A stretch of DNA of 24,433 nucleotides from CAYPEZ01 sp964622275 (GCA_964622275.1 CAZUMX010000013.1:1-24433); one strand, 5' to 3'; positions 1 through 7,980 are shown, counted from the stretch's first letter. Numbers and translations are program-made. The notes: generated by a model not told the origin, from the letters alone.

Positions 1-1070
1 TCCCAGGGGAGCGGGCCGCAACACTTTTTGCGGCTAAAGAGGCCGAATCATTCGCCATGTTGGGAGTGGAGACGGTCCTTCTTGTTCCGAGGAGATTAGG
101 AAGAAGCCACGAGGATCCATACGCATACTTTGGGGTGAAAAAGAATTTTAGAGTAGTCTTTCTCCCCACTATCGATTTTTTTTGGATCCCCCTCCTTTCT
201 CGGGCCGCTTTTTCTATAAGTTTCATTGTTTTTGGTCTTTCCGTATTTTTCTACCTTCTGTTCAGAGCGAAACACAACGATGTGATTTATTCAAATGAGT
301 CTTTCCCGATCCTCCTCTCAACGCTGTGCTTTCGGAACACCATTATTGCAGTACATGATTTTCCTGAACACAAAAAAAAATATTATGGCCTGCTCTTTCG
401 CCGTGTAAAAAGTATTCTTGCGACAAACACTTGGAAAAAAGACGCACTGATCAAAAAGTTTAATGTGCAGAAAGAAAAAATCATTGTTGTTCCGAATGCG
501 GTTGATGTGAATGAGTTTTCACTGAAGATCACTCAGGAAGAAGCAAGGAACAAGCTCCGCCTCGATGGGAAACAGAAATATGCTGTCTACACCGGGCATC
601 TCTACTCTTGGAAGGGGGTTCATACGCTTGCGGAAGCAGCACAATATCTTCCCGGCATTGAAATCCTTTTTGTTGGGGGAAGAGAAGAAGACATAAGTGC
701 TTTTAGGGGAATACACAAAGATAAGCTAAACATCCGACTCATAGGATTTCGTCCACATGCGGAAATTCCACTCTGGCAATGCGCAGCTGATGTCCTTGTT
801 CTTCCAAACACAGCAAAAGAAGAAATTTCTGCGCACTATACTTCTCCTATGAAATTATTTGAGTATATGGCTTCGCAAAGGCCTATTGTTGCTTCTCGAA
901 TCCCTTCTGTTGTTGAACATTTAGATGATGACCATGCAACTCTAGTGGAACCCGATGATCCGCAAGCCTTAGCGCAAGGAATAAACGAAGCATTAAAAAA
1001 GCAGAAAAAGCCTTTTGATTTATCTCGCTACACATGGGATGATCGAGCGCGTCGGATTCTTTCACTATGA
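1..1070 (+). CDS. GT4-family glycosyltransferase, 5' end cut by window
   Basis: This is a retaining GT-B glycosyltransferase that transfers a sugar from an activated donor, probably on the cytoplasmic side during glycan assembly. The C-terminal donor-binding signature is clear: SPMKLFEYMAS (bases 843-875) followed by a PIVAS stretch, the usual GT4 E-x7-E region, after a PNAVDVNEF linker (about bases 495-521). The first ATG is at 57, but the frame is open to the window edge and codons 3-56 encode PGERAATLFAAKEAESFA, which resembles the normal GT4 N-terminus ahead of the first Rossmann strand. The true start therefore lies upstream and about 355 codons are visible. Its TGA overlaps the flippase ATG (ATGA at 1067), so the two are probably translationally coupled. 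Acceptor and donor cannot be read from sequence. Confidence 0.9.
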   Translation, partial: PGERAATLFAAKEAESFAMLGVETVLLVPRRLGRSHEDPYAYFGVKKNFRVVFLPTIDFFWIPLLSRAAFSISFIVFGLSVFFYLLFRAKHNDVIYSNESFPILLSTLCFRNTIIAVHDFPEHKKKYYGLLFRRVKSILATNTWKKDALIKKFNVQKEKIIVVPNAVDVNEFSLKITQEEARNKLRLDGKQKYAVYTGHLYSWKGVHTLAEAAQYLPGIEILFVGGREEDISAFRGIHKDKLNIRLIGFRPHAEIPLWQCAADVLVLPNTAKEEISAHYTSPMKLFEYMASQRPIVASRIPSVVEHLDDDHATLVEPDDPQALAQGINEALKKQKKPFDLSRYTWDDRARRILSL

Positions 1071-2413
1071 CAAATCTTATTCATACCATTGGGAGAGGGA
1101 CATTGTTCCAGTCTTTAAGTAATAGTGCGAGCCGTATTGTTGGGCTTGTTGTGGTTTTTGTGATATTGAAAAATCTCTCCGTGTATGAGTATGGTCTTGT
1201 TGAATTGGTGATGTCTCTTCCAGCACTCTTATCTATCTTTGCACTACCTGGAATGAGTTCAACGATTATTGCTGATCTCGGGATCTTGCATGCTCAAGGT
1301 AAGCATTCTGAAGCAGCGCGCCTTCATGTAAATTTTTTTCGTCTACAAATTTTCCTTTCTTTTTTCCCATTCCTGTTTGTGTTTTTTGGGGCAACGTTGA
1401 TTGCTCATTTTTATAATGAAGGAATCGCTGACATGGTTCGCATTGTCTCATTTCTATTTTTGATTGGGCCATTTCGCACACGTGTTGTTGTTGCGAATCA
1501 AGTGTTCCGTCGATTTCGCACAACCGCTGTATATGCTGTCACTGAAGAAGTCATAAAACTTTGCACAATTCTTTGTGGTTTTTACTTCTTTGAACTCGGG
1601 GCCAAAGCAGTGATTCTCTCATATGTTCTGTGTGAATCATTACCCATCGCACTGTACTATGGACAATATCGGTCGACCACGCTTCCTTGGGCCGGGGCAG
1701 ATATCCGTTGGCAATGGAATGAAATTCTTTCCCCGCTTCGTGCGCACGCACTTTGGGGACTCGCAACGAGTTACCTCAACACATTTTCAAACAACATCCG
1801 TCTCTGGATTATTAAGTTTCTTCTTGGGACTGAAGCCGTGGGTTTGTTTGGTGTTGCGATGGGGTTATATCAACACACAATGTCACTCGTTCCGCTCAGC
1901 AGTATTTTGTCTTCGCTCTTACCTCAATTTACAGAAAAGAAGGATCAATTTTTGCGACTCATAAACAAGGGGATTAAGTACCAAGTGCTGAGCTATGTTG
2001 GCATGAGTGTTCTCGGGGTCAGTATTATCTCTTTTGTGGTTGGGTATTTGTTCCCCAATTATCGTGCGGCAATCCCTTTGTATAATGTTATGCTCTGCGC
2101 TCTTGTGTTATCGGGTTTTGCTGTTATTTTTACACCTATTTTTGCGGCCTTGCGAGAACAAAGAGCGCTCTTCTGGGTAACGTTTATTAAGACGTGCTCA
2201 ATTGTCTTTCTTGCTCCTCCCCTCATCTATTTTTTCGGCATACTCGGGATTGGGATTGAATTCACGCTCACGATAGGAGTTTTTGTCTTTGAGCGTTATC
2301 GTGCGATTCGGAAGTTAATACCTGAATTCCAACTTTCTCCACGTCTGTTTATTCACTTTGATGATGATGATCGACTTGTGTTTAGAGCTGTATCGCAACG
2401 ATTCATGAAGTGA
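1067..2413 (+). CDS. Wzx-like polysaccharide flippase (MOP superfamily)
   Basis: A 448-residue polytopic membrane protein. Hydrophobic segments run through nearly its whole length, about 12 of them, broken by short charged loops, which is the size and layout of O-antigen/teichoic-acid flippases. The N-terminus (RGTLFQSLSNSASRIVGL, then about 20 hydrophobic residues) is typical of the family: a short cytoplasmic amphipathic start and the first helix. The likely role is translocating a lipid-linked oligosaccharide to the outer membrane face. It starts inside the stop of the GT4 gene (ATGA) and is followed by an 88-nt gap before the methyltransferase. The tail after the last helix ends with an acidic DDDD run near residue 430. 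Substrate is unknown. Assignment to the superfamily is firm; the role as Wzx rests on family and context. Confidence 0.88.
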   Translation: MTNLIHTIGRGTLFQSLSNSASRIVGLVVVFVILKNLSVYEYGLVELVMSLPALLSIFALPGMSSTIIADLGILHAQGKHSEAARLHVNFFRLQIFLSFFPFLFVFFGATLIAHFYNEGIADMVRIVSFLFLIGPFRTRVVVANQVFRRFRTTAVYAVTEEVIKLCTILCGFYFFELGAKAVILSYVLCESLPIALYYGQYRSTTLPWAGADIRWQWNEILSPLRAHALWGLATSYLNTFSNNIRLWIIKFLLGTEAVGLFGVAMGLYQHTMSLVPLSSILSSLLPQFTEKKDQFLRLINKGIKYQVLSYVGMSVLGVSIISFVVGYLFPNYRAAIPLYNVMLCALVLSGFAVIFTPIFAALREQRALFWVTFIKTCSIVFLAPPLIYFFGILGIGIEFTLTIGVFVFERYRAIRKLIPEFQLSPRLFIHFDDDDRLVFRAVSQRFMK

Positions 2414-2501
2414 GTCCTTTGTTCTTGATACTGAGCCTCGACTTTACCCATTGTGTGGATTTGTTAGAATCGTTGATACAAGACCCCTTACTCCTTTGCT
2501 T

Positions 2502-3350
2502 ATGTCACACACCATCTCCTCATTCTTTCGTCCTATCACAGCACTCTTTCCCCGTTCATGGAGACTTTTTGCTCATCTTCTTCGACATAACGTACATGCA
2601 TCTCGAACGAGCGTAGAAGAGTCTTTAAGGTTGAGCTTCGTGAATCGAGGAATTTTGGACTACCCGCATGAGCGTATTCTTCTTTCTGTCGCAGCACACA
2701 AGGAACTTGATCGTCTGCATGCATGTACGAAAGAGCCAGAGACTGTCGAGTGGATTCGATCTTTTGTTAAACCAGGAGATATTTTCTGTGACATTGGCGC
2801 TAACGTGGGAGCGTACTCGCTTATTGCCGCACACATGATGGAAGGCAAGGGGCAGGTGTATGCGTTTGAGCCAAGTTTTTCTACCTTTGCATCACTTTGT
2901 AAAAATATTGTAAGCAACTCCTCGATTCACAGCTCCGTGATTTCTCCGTTTCCTGTTGTTCTGTATAAAGAGATGAAAATCATTCATTTTAACTACAAAG
3001 ATCTTGATCCAGGATATGCGATGCATGAGGTGTCGGAAGAAAAAGAGGGGAATGGGGTCTTTGCACAGCCAATGCTTGCATACACGCTTGATGGTTTTTT
3101 GAAAACATTCGAGCTGCCACTCCCCACACACCTAAAGATCGATGTGGATGGGGCTGAACTCGAAGTCCTTCAGGGGGCAGAACAAACACTCAAAAACCCC
3201 AGCCTCAAGACGCTGCTTATTGAAATTAATGAAGAGAAGAATGATGCGAAACAGATGCACGAGATCATCTCAGGGGCAGGGCTAAAACTGCATTCAAAGA
3301 CACCAAGACGCCAGCGGTCGACATTCAATTATATTTTTACCCGAACATGA
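2502..3350 (+). CDS. FkbM-family SAM-dependent methyltransferase
   Basis: Predicted O-methyltransferase of the FkbM family (282 residues from this start), probably methylating a sugar hydroxyl of the glycan. The SAM-binding motif FCDIGANVGAYS is at residues 95-106, with an acidic residue closing strand 2 (AFEPS, about 121-125). The family signature LKIDVDGAELEVLQGAE is at 211-227. I chose ATG 2502 because the protein then begins MSHTISSFF. The frame is open further up to a TTG at 2451, but that adds 17 residues of no recognised character. No Shine-Dalgarno precedes 2502. A TGTTAGAAT box (2462-2470) could be an extended -10 giving a leader of about 25 nt; this is weak. The TGA overlaps the next gene's ATG (3347). 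Confidence 0.88.
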   Translation: MSHTISSFFRPITALFPRSWRLFAHLLRHNVHASRTSVEESLRLSFVNRGILDYPHERILLSVAAHKELDRLHACTKEPETVEWIRSFVKPGDIFCDIGANVGAYSLIAAHMMEGKGQVYAFEPSFSTFASLCKNIVSNSSIHSSVISPFPVVLYKEMKIIHFNYKDLDPGYAMHEVSEEKEGNGVFAQPMLAYTLDGFLKTFELPLPTHLKIDVDGAELEVLQGAEQTLKNPSLKTLLIEINEEKNDAKQMHEIISGAGLKLHSKTPRRQRSTFNYIFTRT

Positions 3351-4090
3351 AATCGCAATCACGACTGAATATTCTTGCAGTCATTGGCGCACGCTCTGGG
3401 TCCAAAGGGCTTCCAGGAAAAAATATTCGCCCACTCCATGGGAAGCCACTTCTTGCGTGGGCAATAGAGGCGGCAAAGCGATCAAAGCACATTACTCGCA
3501 TTGTGCTCTCAACTGATTCAGAAGAGTATGCGGCGATAGGACGACAGTACGGAGCAGAGACTCCATTTTTGCGCCCCGCAGAGCTTGCTAACGATACAGC
3601 GTCCGACTTCGATTGGCTTCACCATGCAACCTTGTGGCTCAAAGAGCATGAGGGGTGGCAAGCAGATCTGATTGTGCGTCTTCACCCAACATCGCCTCTC
3701 GTGCGCACTGAAGATATTGATACTCTTATTGAAAAGATGATGGCAGATCCTACCGCAACGAGCGCATATATGGTGACAAAGGTTTCCAAACATCCGTATA
3801 AGATGTGGCGAGAAGCAGGAGATGGGTATATTGCGCCATTCATCAGCGAAGGAATCTCAGGGATAAAAGATGCGTTCAATAAACCGCGACAAAGCTTTCC
3901 CAAAGCGCTTTCTCACTGCAATGCCGCAGTCATCAGATGGAGAACGCTCATGGAGGAAGGGTCTATGGCGGGGGATCGTGTCACATCGCATTATGTCGAA
4001 GGTGTCGTCGACATAGACACAGCCACAGATTTCGAGAAGGCAGAAGCGATATTGCAGGAGCGGGAAAAAGGGGATACCCTTCCCTCATGA
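3347..4090 (+). CDS. Acylneuraminate cytidylyltransferase-like (CMP-nonulosonate synthetase)
   Basis: Activates a 2-keto-3-deoxy sugar acid with CTP to give the CMP-sugar donor. The nucleotide-binding signature GARSGSKGLPGKN lies at residues 14-26, LSTDSEE at 54-60, the RLHPTSPLV segment at 111-119, and the acidic C-terminal motif VDIDTATDFEKAE at 221-233, all in the order found in NeuA/LegF/PseF enzymes. Length (247 residues) fits the single-domain bacterial type without a fused acetylhydrolase. It overlaps both neighbours by ATGA and lies two genes above the synthase, so the pair probably works in one pathway. Sequence alone does not tell whether the substrate is Neu5Ac, legionaminate, pseudaminate or KDN, so no gene symbol is given. 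Confidence 0.88.
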   Translation: MKSQSRLNILAVIGARSGSKGLPGKNIRPLHGKPLLAWAIEAAKRSKHITRIVLSTDSEEYAAIGRQYGAETPFLRPAELANDTASDFDWLHHATLWLKEHEGWQADLIVRLHPTSPLVRTEDIDTLIEKMMADPTATSAYMVTKVSKHPYKMWREAGDGYIAPFISEGISGIKDAFNKPRQSFPKALSHCNAAVIRWRTLMEEGSMAGDRVTSHYVEGVVDIDTATDFEKAEAILQEREKGDTLPS

Positions 4091-5442
4091 AAACACTTTT
4101 CATCCTAGTCCCCGATGCTCTTGCGACCAAGAATTATCTTCGCGGTACATTTTGGAGCGAGCTTCAAAAGAAACAGGAGCTGCGAACCATCATTCTTTGC
4201 AACGCAGAAAAAGCCGATGAATACCGCAAAGAATTCGGGAATGATCGAGTTCTTGTCGAAGTAGTGGGTTCGGTTGCTGGTGGCAGATGGGAAGGAGTCA
4301 TCTCGTTCATCGCACGGAATGCGCTTCGAACGGGGCACATGCGGATTCACCAAATGCGCAATTATATCGATTTTGGCGGGCTTCCCATGCTTCTTCTCAA
4401 GAGCTTCCTCTGGCTTATCCTTGGTCGATCCTCGCTTCTTCAGCGGCTCATTCGGAAGCTCGATCTACGCATTCCGCCTGTTCCACGAGTAAAAGAACTC
4501 TTTGATACATACACACCTGACCTTGTATTCTCCTCAAGCATTCTGAACGGAAGCCTTGATGTGGCATTCTTGCGTGAGGCCAAGCGTCGGGGCATTCATA
4601 CCATTGGCATTCCACGAGGATGGGATAACTACACATCAAAAGGCATCCTTCGTGTAATACCAGATACGCTCCTTGCAATGGACACATACCTCGTCGAAAT
4701 GGGGAGAGAATATCAATCGCTTCACAAAGAGACACGGGTCGTCGGGTTTCCTGGAATGGATCAATATGTAGATCGTCGCCTCATCCAGCCACGTGAAACT
4801 TTTCTTTCTTCGATCGGTGTCGATCCTACAAAGCGCATGATCCTCTTTTGTGCGCTTGGTGATTACTCTGTACCATCCGAGTGGGAGATTGCAGAAGCTT
4901 TTAACACACTTGTCGCAACCGGGAAACTCCCAAGTGATCTTGTCATGGTCTATCGAGCGCACCCGAGCTTCGAGAGCCACACCGAAAAACTCGCTGGGCT
5001 CCCGCATGTCGTCCATAACAGAAAAGCTGAATATAAAGAAGGGGATGTCTCGACATGGGAAATGGGGAAGAGCGATATTGCTTACTACATGAACTCCATC
5101 GCACATAGCGAGATGGTCATAACGACTGGTTCCACAGCAGGCATAGACGCCATTGCGATGGATAAACCTGTCATCTCTGCTGCGTTCGAACATCGGCCAA
5201 TAAACTATTGGCTATCTGCTCGTCGTTTTCGTAAGCACTTTACTCACTACATTCATCTCATTGAGACGGGGGGTGTTGCCACCGCAGATTCTCCTGCAGA
5301 AATGACGCTAAGAATCAGCGAATATCTCGAGAATCCCCAAAAGGATGCCGAGGGTCGAGCCCTTGCGAAGGCCCGGTTTCTCTCTCCACTTGATGGGGGA
5401 GCAGGGGCAAGAATTGCCAAAGAGGTTCTCGCCCTTCTCTAG
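4087..5442 (+). CDS. Unassigned GT-B-like protein, possible nonulosonate or glycerophosphate transferase
   Basis: I do not recognise a named family with certainty. The 451-residue protein has a Rossmann-like N-terminus (KTLFILVPDALATKNYLRG), a basic hydrophobic segment near residues 95-120, and a C-terminal half with MILFCALGDYS (a typical second-domain opening), MVYRAHPSFE and TTGSTAGIDAIAMDKPVI around residues 346-363. A small-residue-rich loop followed by a KPVI strand is common in CDP-glycerol-type transferases and some other GT-B enzymes. It sits between the CMP-sugar synthetase and the synthase, starts in an ATGA overlap, and so may use the product of that pathway as donor; this is inference from position. 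An in-frame opening upstream of ATG 4087 lies inside the previous gene and is ignored. Confidence 0.8.
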   Translation: MKTLFILVPDALATKNYLRGTFWSELQKKQELRTIILCNAEKADEYRKEFGNDRVLVEVVGSVAGGRWEGVISFIARNALRTGHMRIHQMRNYIDFGGLPMLLLKSFLWLILGRSSLLQRLIRKLDLRIPPVPRVKELFDTYTPDLVFSSSILNGSLDVAFLREAKRRGIHTIGIPRGWDNYTSKGILRVIPDTLLAMDTYLVEMGREYQSLHKETRVVGFPGMDQYVDRRLIQPRETFLSSIGVDPTKRMILFCALGDYSVPSEWEIAEAFNTLVATGKLPSDLVMVYRAHPSFESHTEKLAGLPHVVHNRKAEYKEGDVSTWEMGKSDIAYYMNSIAHSEMVITTGSTAGIDAIAMDKPVISAAFEHRPINYWLSARRFRKHFTHYIHLIETGGVATADSPAEMTLRISEYLENPQKDAEGRALAKARFLSPLDGGAGARIAKEVLALL

Positions 5443-5466
5443 AAGTTTTCCAGACTGGAAACTTTT
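5443..5466 (+). terminator. Weak hairpin after the GT-B-like gene
   Basis: AAGTTTTCC (5443-5451) can pair with GGAAACTT (5457-5464) as 8 pairs with one bulged T and a 5-nt loop, followed by a short TTTT. It begins one base after the stop of the GT-B-like gene. The stem is A/T rich and the U-tract is short, so it may only attenuate. Confidence 0.35.
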
Positions 5467-5544
5467 CCTTTGGAATGGTAGTTTTCAGAGACATGAGTGC
5501 CTTCGGGTACATCAAAGTTACACAATAATGTCCATATACGTATT

Positions 5545-6642
5545 ATGAGTTTTCCAATTTCCACCAATCTGAAGCGCCTCTTTGGCATGTTGCCATCATC
5601 AGTAAAGGTCCAGAACTTTCGCGTCGGGGAGGGTCATCCCGTGTTTATTATTGCTGAGATTGGAAATAATCATAATGGGGATTTTGAGCTCGCAAAAAAG
5701 ACGATCCTCGCCGCAAAAGAATGTGGTGCGGATGCGGTAAAGTTCCAAAAACGTACCGTTGAAGAAGTGTTCACAAAAGAGATGCAAGAGATGCCGTATG
5801 TCAACGAGCGGTCACTTGCACCTACGTACGGAGAACATCGTCGCAAGCTCGAATTCAACCGCGATCAATTCGTCGAACTCAAGAAATATGCCGAGGACCT
5901 CGGTCTGGTCTTCTTTGTCACCCCTTTCGATAAAACAAGCGCCGATTTTCTGGAGTCTATCGGTGTCCATGCGTACAAAATCTCGTCATTTGATGTCACC
6001 AATCTTCCTCTTCTCGAACATGTGGCAAAAAAGGGGAAGCCGATCCTTCTTTCAACAGGTATGTCGACTCTCGAGGAAATAGATACTGCCATCGAGACTA
6101 TTCTCAAGCACAACGATCGTCTGATTGTGAATCATTGTACTTCGATCTACCCGACTCCAGACGAAAGCATAGATCTTCACATGGTCACGACGCTGAACAA
6201 ACGCTATGCACCCTTGCCGGTGGGGTACTCTGGCCACGAACCAGATATCCTTCCGACAGTTGCATCAACCGCCATGAATGCCCGCACTGTTGAGCGCCAT
6301 TTCACCCTTGATAAAAAAATGCGTGGCTCTGACCACCACATGTCAATTGATCCAAAGGATTTCACTGAAATGGTCTCGCAGATCCGTCGCATGGAGAAGA
6401 TCCTTGGTTCTCAAGAGAAACGCATTCATGCACTCGAAAAACCTATTCGTAAGAAACATGGGAAAAGCATTGTCACTTCCACCGATATTCCAGAGGGCAC
6501 AATACTCACAAAAGACATGCTCACGTTCAAGAGCCCTGGGACAGGATTCACTCCTGGAGAGATAGGTACGCTCATTGGACGACGGATCGTTTCACCCATT
6601 CCTAAGGATACAGTTCTCACGAAAGAGCATTTAGCGGAGTAG
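5545..6642 (+). CDS. Sialic-acid-synthase family enzyme (NeuB/NANS type) with SAF domain
   Basis: Condenses phosphoenolpyruvate with a hexose or hexosamine (often its 6-phosphate) to make a nine-carbon 2-keto-3-deoxy sugar acid. Visible motifs: AEIGNNHNGD at residues 37-46, AVKFQKRT at 64-71, GYSGHE at 227-232, VERHFTLD at 249-256, GSDHHMS at 261-267, and a C-terminal SAF/antifreeze-like domain from about 303 (IPEGTILTKDMLTFKSPG at 315-332). GYSGHE and the GKSIV...IPEGTILT stretch resemble the animal NANS enzyme, which acts on 6-phosphorylated substrates, more than the GLSDHT form usual in bacterial NeuB. ATG 5545 is preferred because it leaves a short leader before the barrel; a GTG at 5497 adds 16 residues. 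TATACG at 5535-5540 could be a -10, unproven. A HAD phosphatase follows, as a phosphorylated pathway needs. Confidence 0.92.
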   Translation: MSFPISTNLKRLFGMLPSSVKVQNFRVGEGHPVFIIAEIGNNHNGDFELAKKTILAAKECGADAVKFQKRTVEEVFTKEMQEMPYVNERSLAPTYGEHRRKLEFNRDQFVELKKYAEDLGLVFFVTPFDKTSADFLESIGVHAYKISSFDVTNLPLLEHVAKKGKPILLSTGMSTLEEIDTAIETILKHNDRLIVNHCTSIYPTPDESIDLHMVTTLNKRYAPLPVGYSGHEPDILPTVASTAMNARTVERHFTLDKKMRGSDHHMSIDPKDFTEMVSQIRRMEKILGSQEKRIHALEKPIRKKHGKSIVTSTDIPEGTILTKDMLTFKSPGTGFTPGEIGTLIGRRIVSPIPKDTVLTKEHLAE

Positions 6643-6842
6643 GTTTGTGTCTTGGAAACTCGCCCTGAGGAACACACAGAGTGTTGCTGATGGATGGGCC
6701 CTCATATCGTTACTTATAGCAACCGAAGCGGGGGAACATGTCTACAAAGTAAAATTTGTAGAGTACACAACACTACAGCTTTATTGTGGCAGTGTTCTTT
6801 TGCCTGCATCATATTCGGGAGATGAGGTGTTATACTGAAGAC
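6643..6842. other. 200-nt intergenic region before the phosphatase gene
   Basis: Holds no convincing gene. A perfect 8-bp hairpin TCTACAAA/TTTGTAGA with a 6-nt loop lies at 6741-6762 but has no U-tract behind it, so it is not a standard terminator. The 3' end carries the promoter listed separately. A 63-codon GTG-started frame at 6647-6838 runs across the region but has no recognisable domain and ends inside the promoter, so I do not call it. Confidence 0.5.
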
Positions 6843-6843
6843 A
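6828..6843 (+). promoter_or_regulatory. Extended -10 promoter giving a leaderless mRNA
   Basis: TGTTATACT (6828-6836) is an extended -10 (TGn followed by TATACT, one base from TATAAT). The expected start of transcription, 7 bases after the hexamer, is base 6843, the A of the phosphatase ATG. No good -35 is at the proper distance, which is tolerated for extended -10 sites, and no Shine-Dalgarno fits between. The likely outcome is a leaderless transcript. Confidence 0.55.
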
Positions 6844-7418
6844 TGAATCAAAATCATATTCTAGAAAAGCTACGAACAATCAAAGCCGTCATTCTAGACG
6901 GAGATGGTGTGTGGTTTAGTGGGGAAGAATATCGTGCGGTGCTTCCCGATGGGCAAGCTATCGTGATGAAGGTGCGACACCACCACGACGGGCAAGGACT
7001 TTCATTTATGCGCGCCATGGGTCTTGAGATTCTCTTTGCGACAGCAGAAGGTCAGCCAATGGGGAGTGTTGTTGAGAAATTAAACAATCTTCCTTCGGTA
7101 AAAAACGGAGCATGGAAGAAGCTTTCCGGCCTTATGGACCTAAAGGAGCATGGGACGAAGGTTTCCTCAGTGGAGTCATGGATGGACGCTCACGGATTAA
7201 CCTGGGAAGACTGTGCGTATATAGGAGACGACCGTACTGACCTTGAGTGTATGCAAAAAGCAGGACTGACTGCAACTCCTGCGAATGGCCAGAGATTTAT
7301 CAAGAAGATTGCACACATCATTCTCTCTAAAGATGGGGGGAAAGGTGCTGTACGAGAATTTGCAGAAATGATCCTTGATGCGCGGGGAATTGATGAAACT
7401 TCTTTCCCTGCAGCATAG
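6843..7418 (+). CDS. KdsC-type HAD phosphatase (nonulosonate-9-phosphate phosphatase candidate)
   Basis: A 191-residue C0-type HAD hydrolase, likely to remove the phosphate from the product of the upstream synthase. Motif I is LDGDGVW (residues 18-24; usual form DxDGVxTDG), motif IV is IGDDRTDLECM (127-137), and the C-terminal tail GGKGAVREFAE (165-175) matches the GGxGAVRE tail of KdsC enzymes, which in that family contacts the neighbouring subunit's active site. The loop normally carrying TGR/S reads ATAEG (66-70), a departure. Bases 7313-7420, covering the last third of a hundred residues of the tail (about 34 codons), are repeated at 8910. ATG 6843 is chosen because it coincides with the predicted transcription start; the frame opens further up but with no match. 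The cupin follows after 27 nt. Confidence 0.88.
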   Translation: MNQNHILEKLRTIKAVILDGDGVWFSGEEYRAVLPDGQAIVMKVRHHHDGQGLSFMRAMGLEILFATAEGQPMGSVVEKLNNLPSVKNGAWKKLSGLMDLKEHGTKVSSVESWMDAHGLTWEDCAYIGDDRTDLECMQKAGLTATPANGQRFIKKIAHIILSKDGGKGAVREFAEMILDARGIDETSFPAA

Positions 7419-7420
7419 TT
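7313..7420 (+). repeat. 108-bp direct repeat, copy 1 (inside HAD gene 3' end)
   Basis: Matches 8910-9017 with 4 mismatches and no gaps (offset 1597). It covers the last about 34 codons of the phosphatase, its TAG stop and two following bases. Similarity fades sharply on both sides, although a gapped, weaker resemblance may continue a little to the left (AGATTGCA versus AGATGGCAA). The pair brackets the cupin and the kinase. Confidence 0.97.
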
Positions 7421-7445
7421 CATATTAACCATTCACACGCATTGT

Positions 7446-7925
7446 ATGAGTATAAAACCGACCGAAAATAAAAGTGGGAAGACAATTGAATTTTCAACTC
7501 CTGAAGTCTGGGAACGTCCCTGGGGTGAAGAAGTCCTCGTTGTTCACACAGATCAGTACACAGGAAAACTCTTAAAGTACAAAAAAGGCCAAGGTGGGAA
7601 CTTCCAGAAACATCAAATCAAAGATGAAGCAGGATACATTCTCTCGGGGAAGCTTCTCTTGGAATGGGATGACGGAGACGGAAACATTCAACAAAGAGTG
7701 CTCGGTCCTGGGCAGGCACTCCATATTCCTTCCGGAGTACCACACAGGGAGACCGCCGTTGAAGATCTTGTCATTTTTGAAGTCTCAAACCCTGTGTTCA
7801 ATGACCGAGTTCGCTGTGAGGAAACATATGGGATCGAGGTGAAACCAGGTCTTCCTTCAACAACTCTCGATGAGATTGAGGTCGGTTTTCCGAGGAGAAA
7901 ATATCAGAAAGGAGAGAAGGTGTAA
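7446..7925 (+). CDS. Single-domain cupin, mannose-6-phosphate-isomerase-like
   Basis: A 159-residue single cupin. Motif 1 is spread over residues 51-68 (GNFQKHQIKDEAGYILSG: His56, Glu61; the second His of the usual HxH is Ile58) and motif 2 over 88-100 (PGQALHIPSGVPH, His100). The opening WERPWGEEVL resembles the start of the isomerase domain of ManC-type proteins and of the small cupins often found in nonulosonate clusters. Possible roles are aldose/ketose phosphate isomerisation (fructose-6-P to mannose-6-P, which would feed the synthase) or a sugar-nucleotide tailoring step; the first is attractive but unproven. It follows the phosphatase by 27 nt without a Shine-Dalgarno, and a strong hairpin lies 27 nt after its stop. 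Confidence 0.85.
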   Translation: MSIKPTENKSGKTIEFSTPEVWERPWGEEVLVVHTDQYTGKLLKYKKGQGGNFQKHQIKDEAGYILSGKLLLEWDDGDGNIQQRVLGPGQALHIPSGVPHRETAVEDLVIFEVSNPVFNDRVRCEETYGIEVKPGLPSTTLDEIEVGFPRRKYQKGEKV

Positions 7926-7952
7926 CCCATCACATCCATAAACATTAAAAAA

Positions 7953-7980
7953 ATCGGGAGTCTAGTGATAGACTCCCGAT
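7953..7980. terminator. Perfect 12-bp hairpin, probably bidirectional terminator
   Basis: ATCGGGAGTCTA (7953-7964), loop GTGA, TAGACTCCCGAT (7969-7980): a perfect 12-bp stem closed by a GNRA-type tetraloop. On the minus strand it is followed by seven U (bases 7947-7953), a strong intrinsic terminator for the convergent kinase gene; on the plus strand CAATTTT gives weaker termination after the cupin. Confidence 0.85.

Noticed and set aside
4636..5193. A 185-codon open frame on the minus strand
   Set aside because: It lies wholly across the GT-B-like gene, has no recognisable domain, and is rich in Arg, His and Cys as expected of an antisense shadow.
6741..6762. An 8-bp perfect hairpin considered as a terminator after the synthase
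   Set aside because: It has an A/T-rich stem and no run of U behind it; may be chance.
6647..6838. A 63-codon frame between the synthase and the phosphatase
   Set aside because: GTG start, no domain, no Shine-Dalgarno, and it ends inside the phosphatase promoter.
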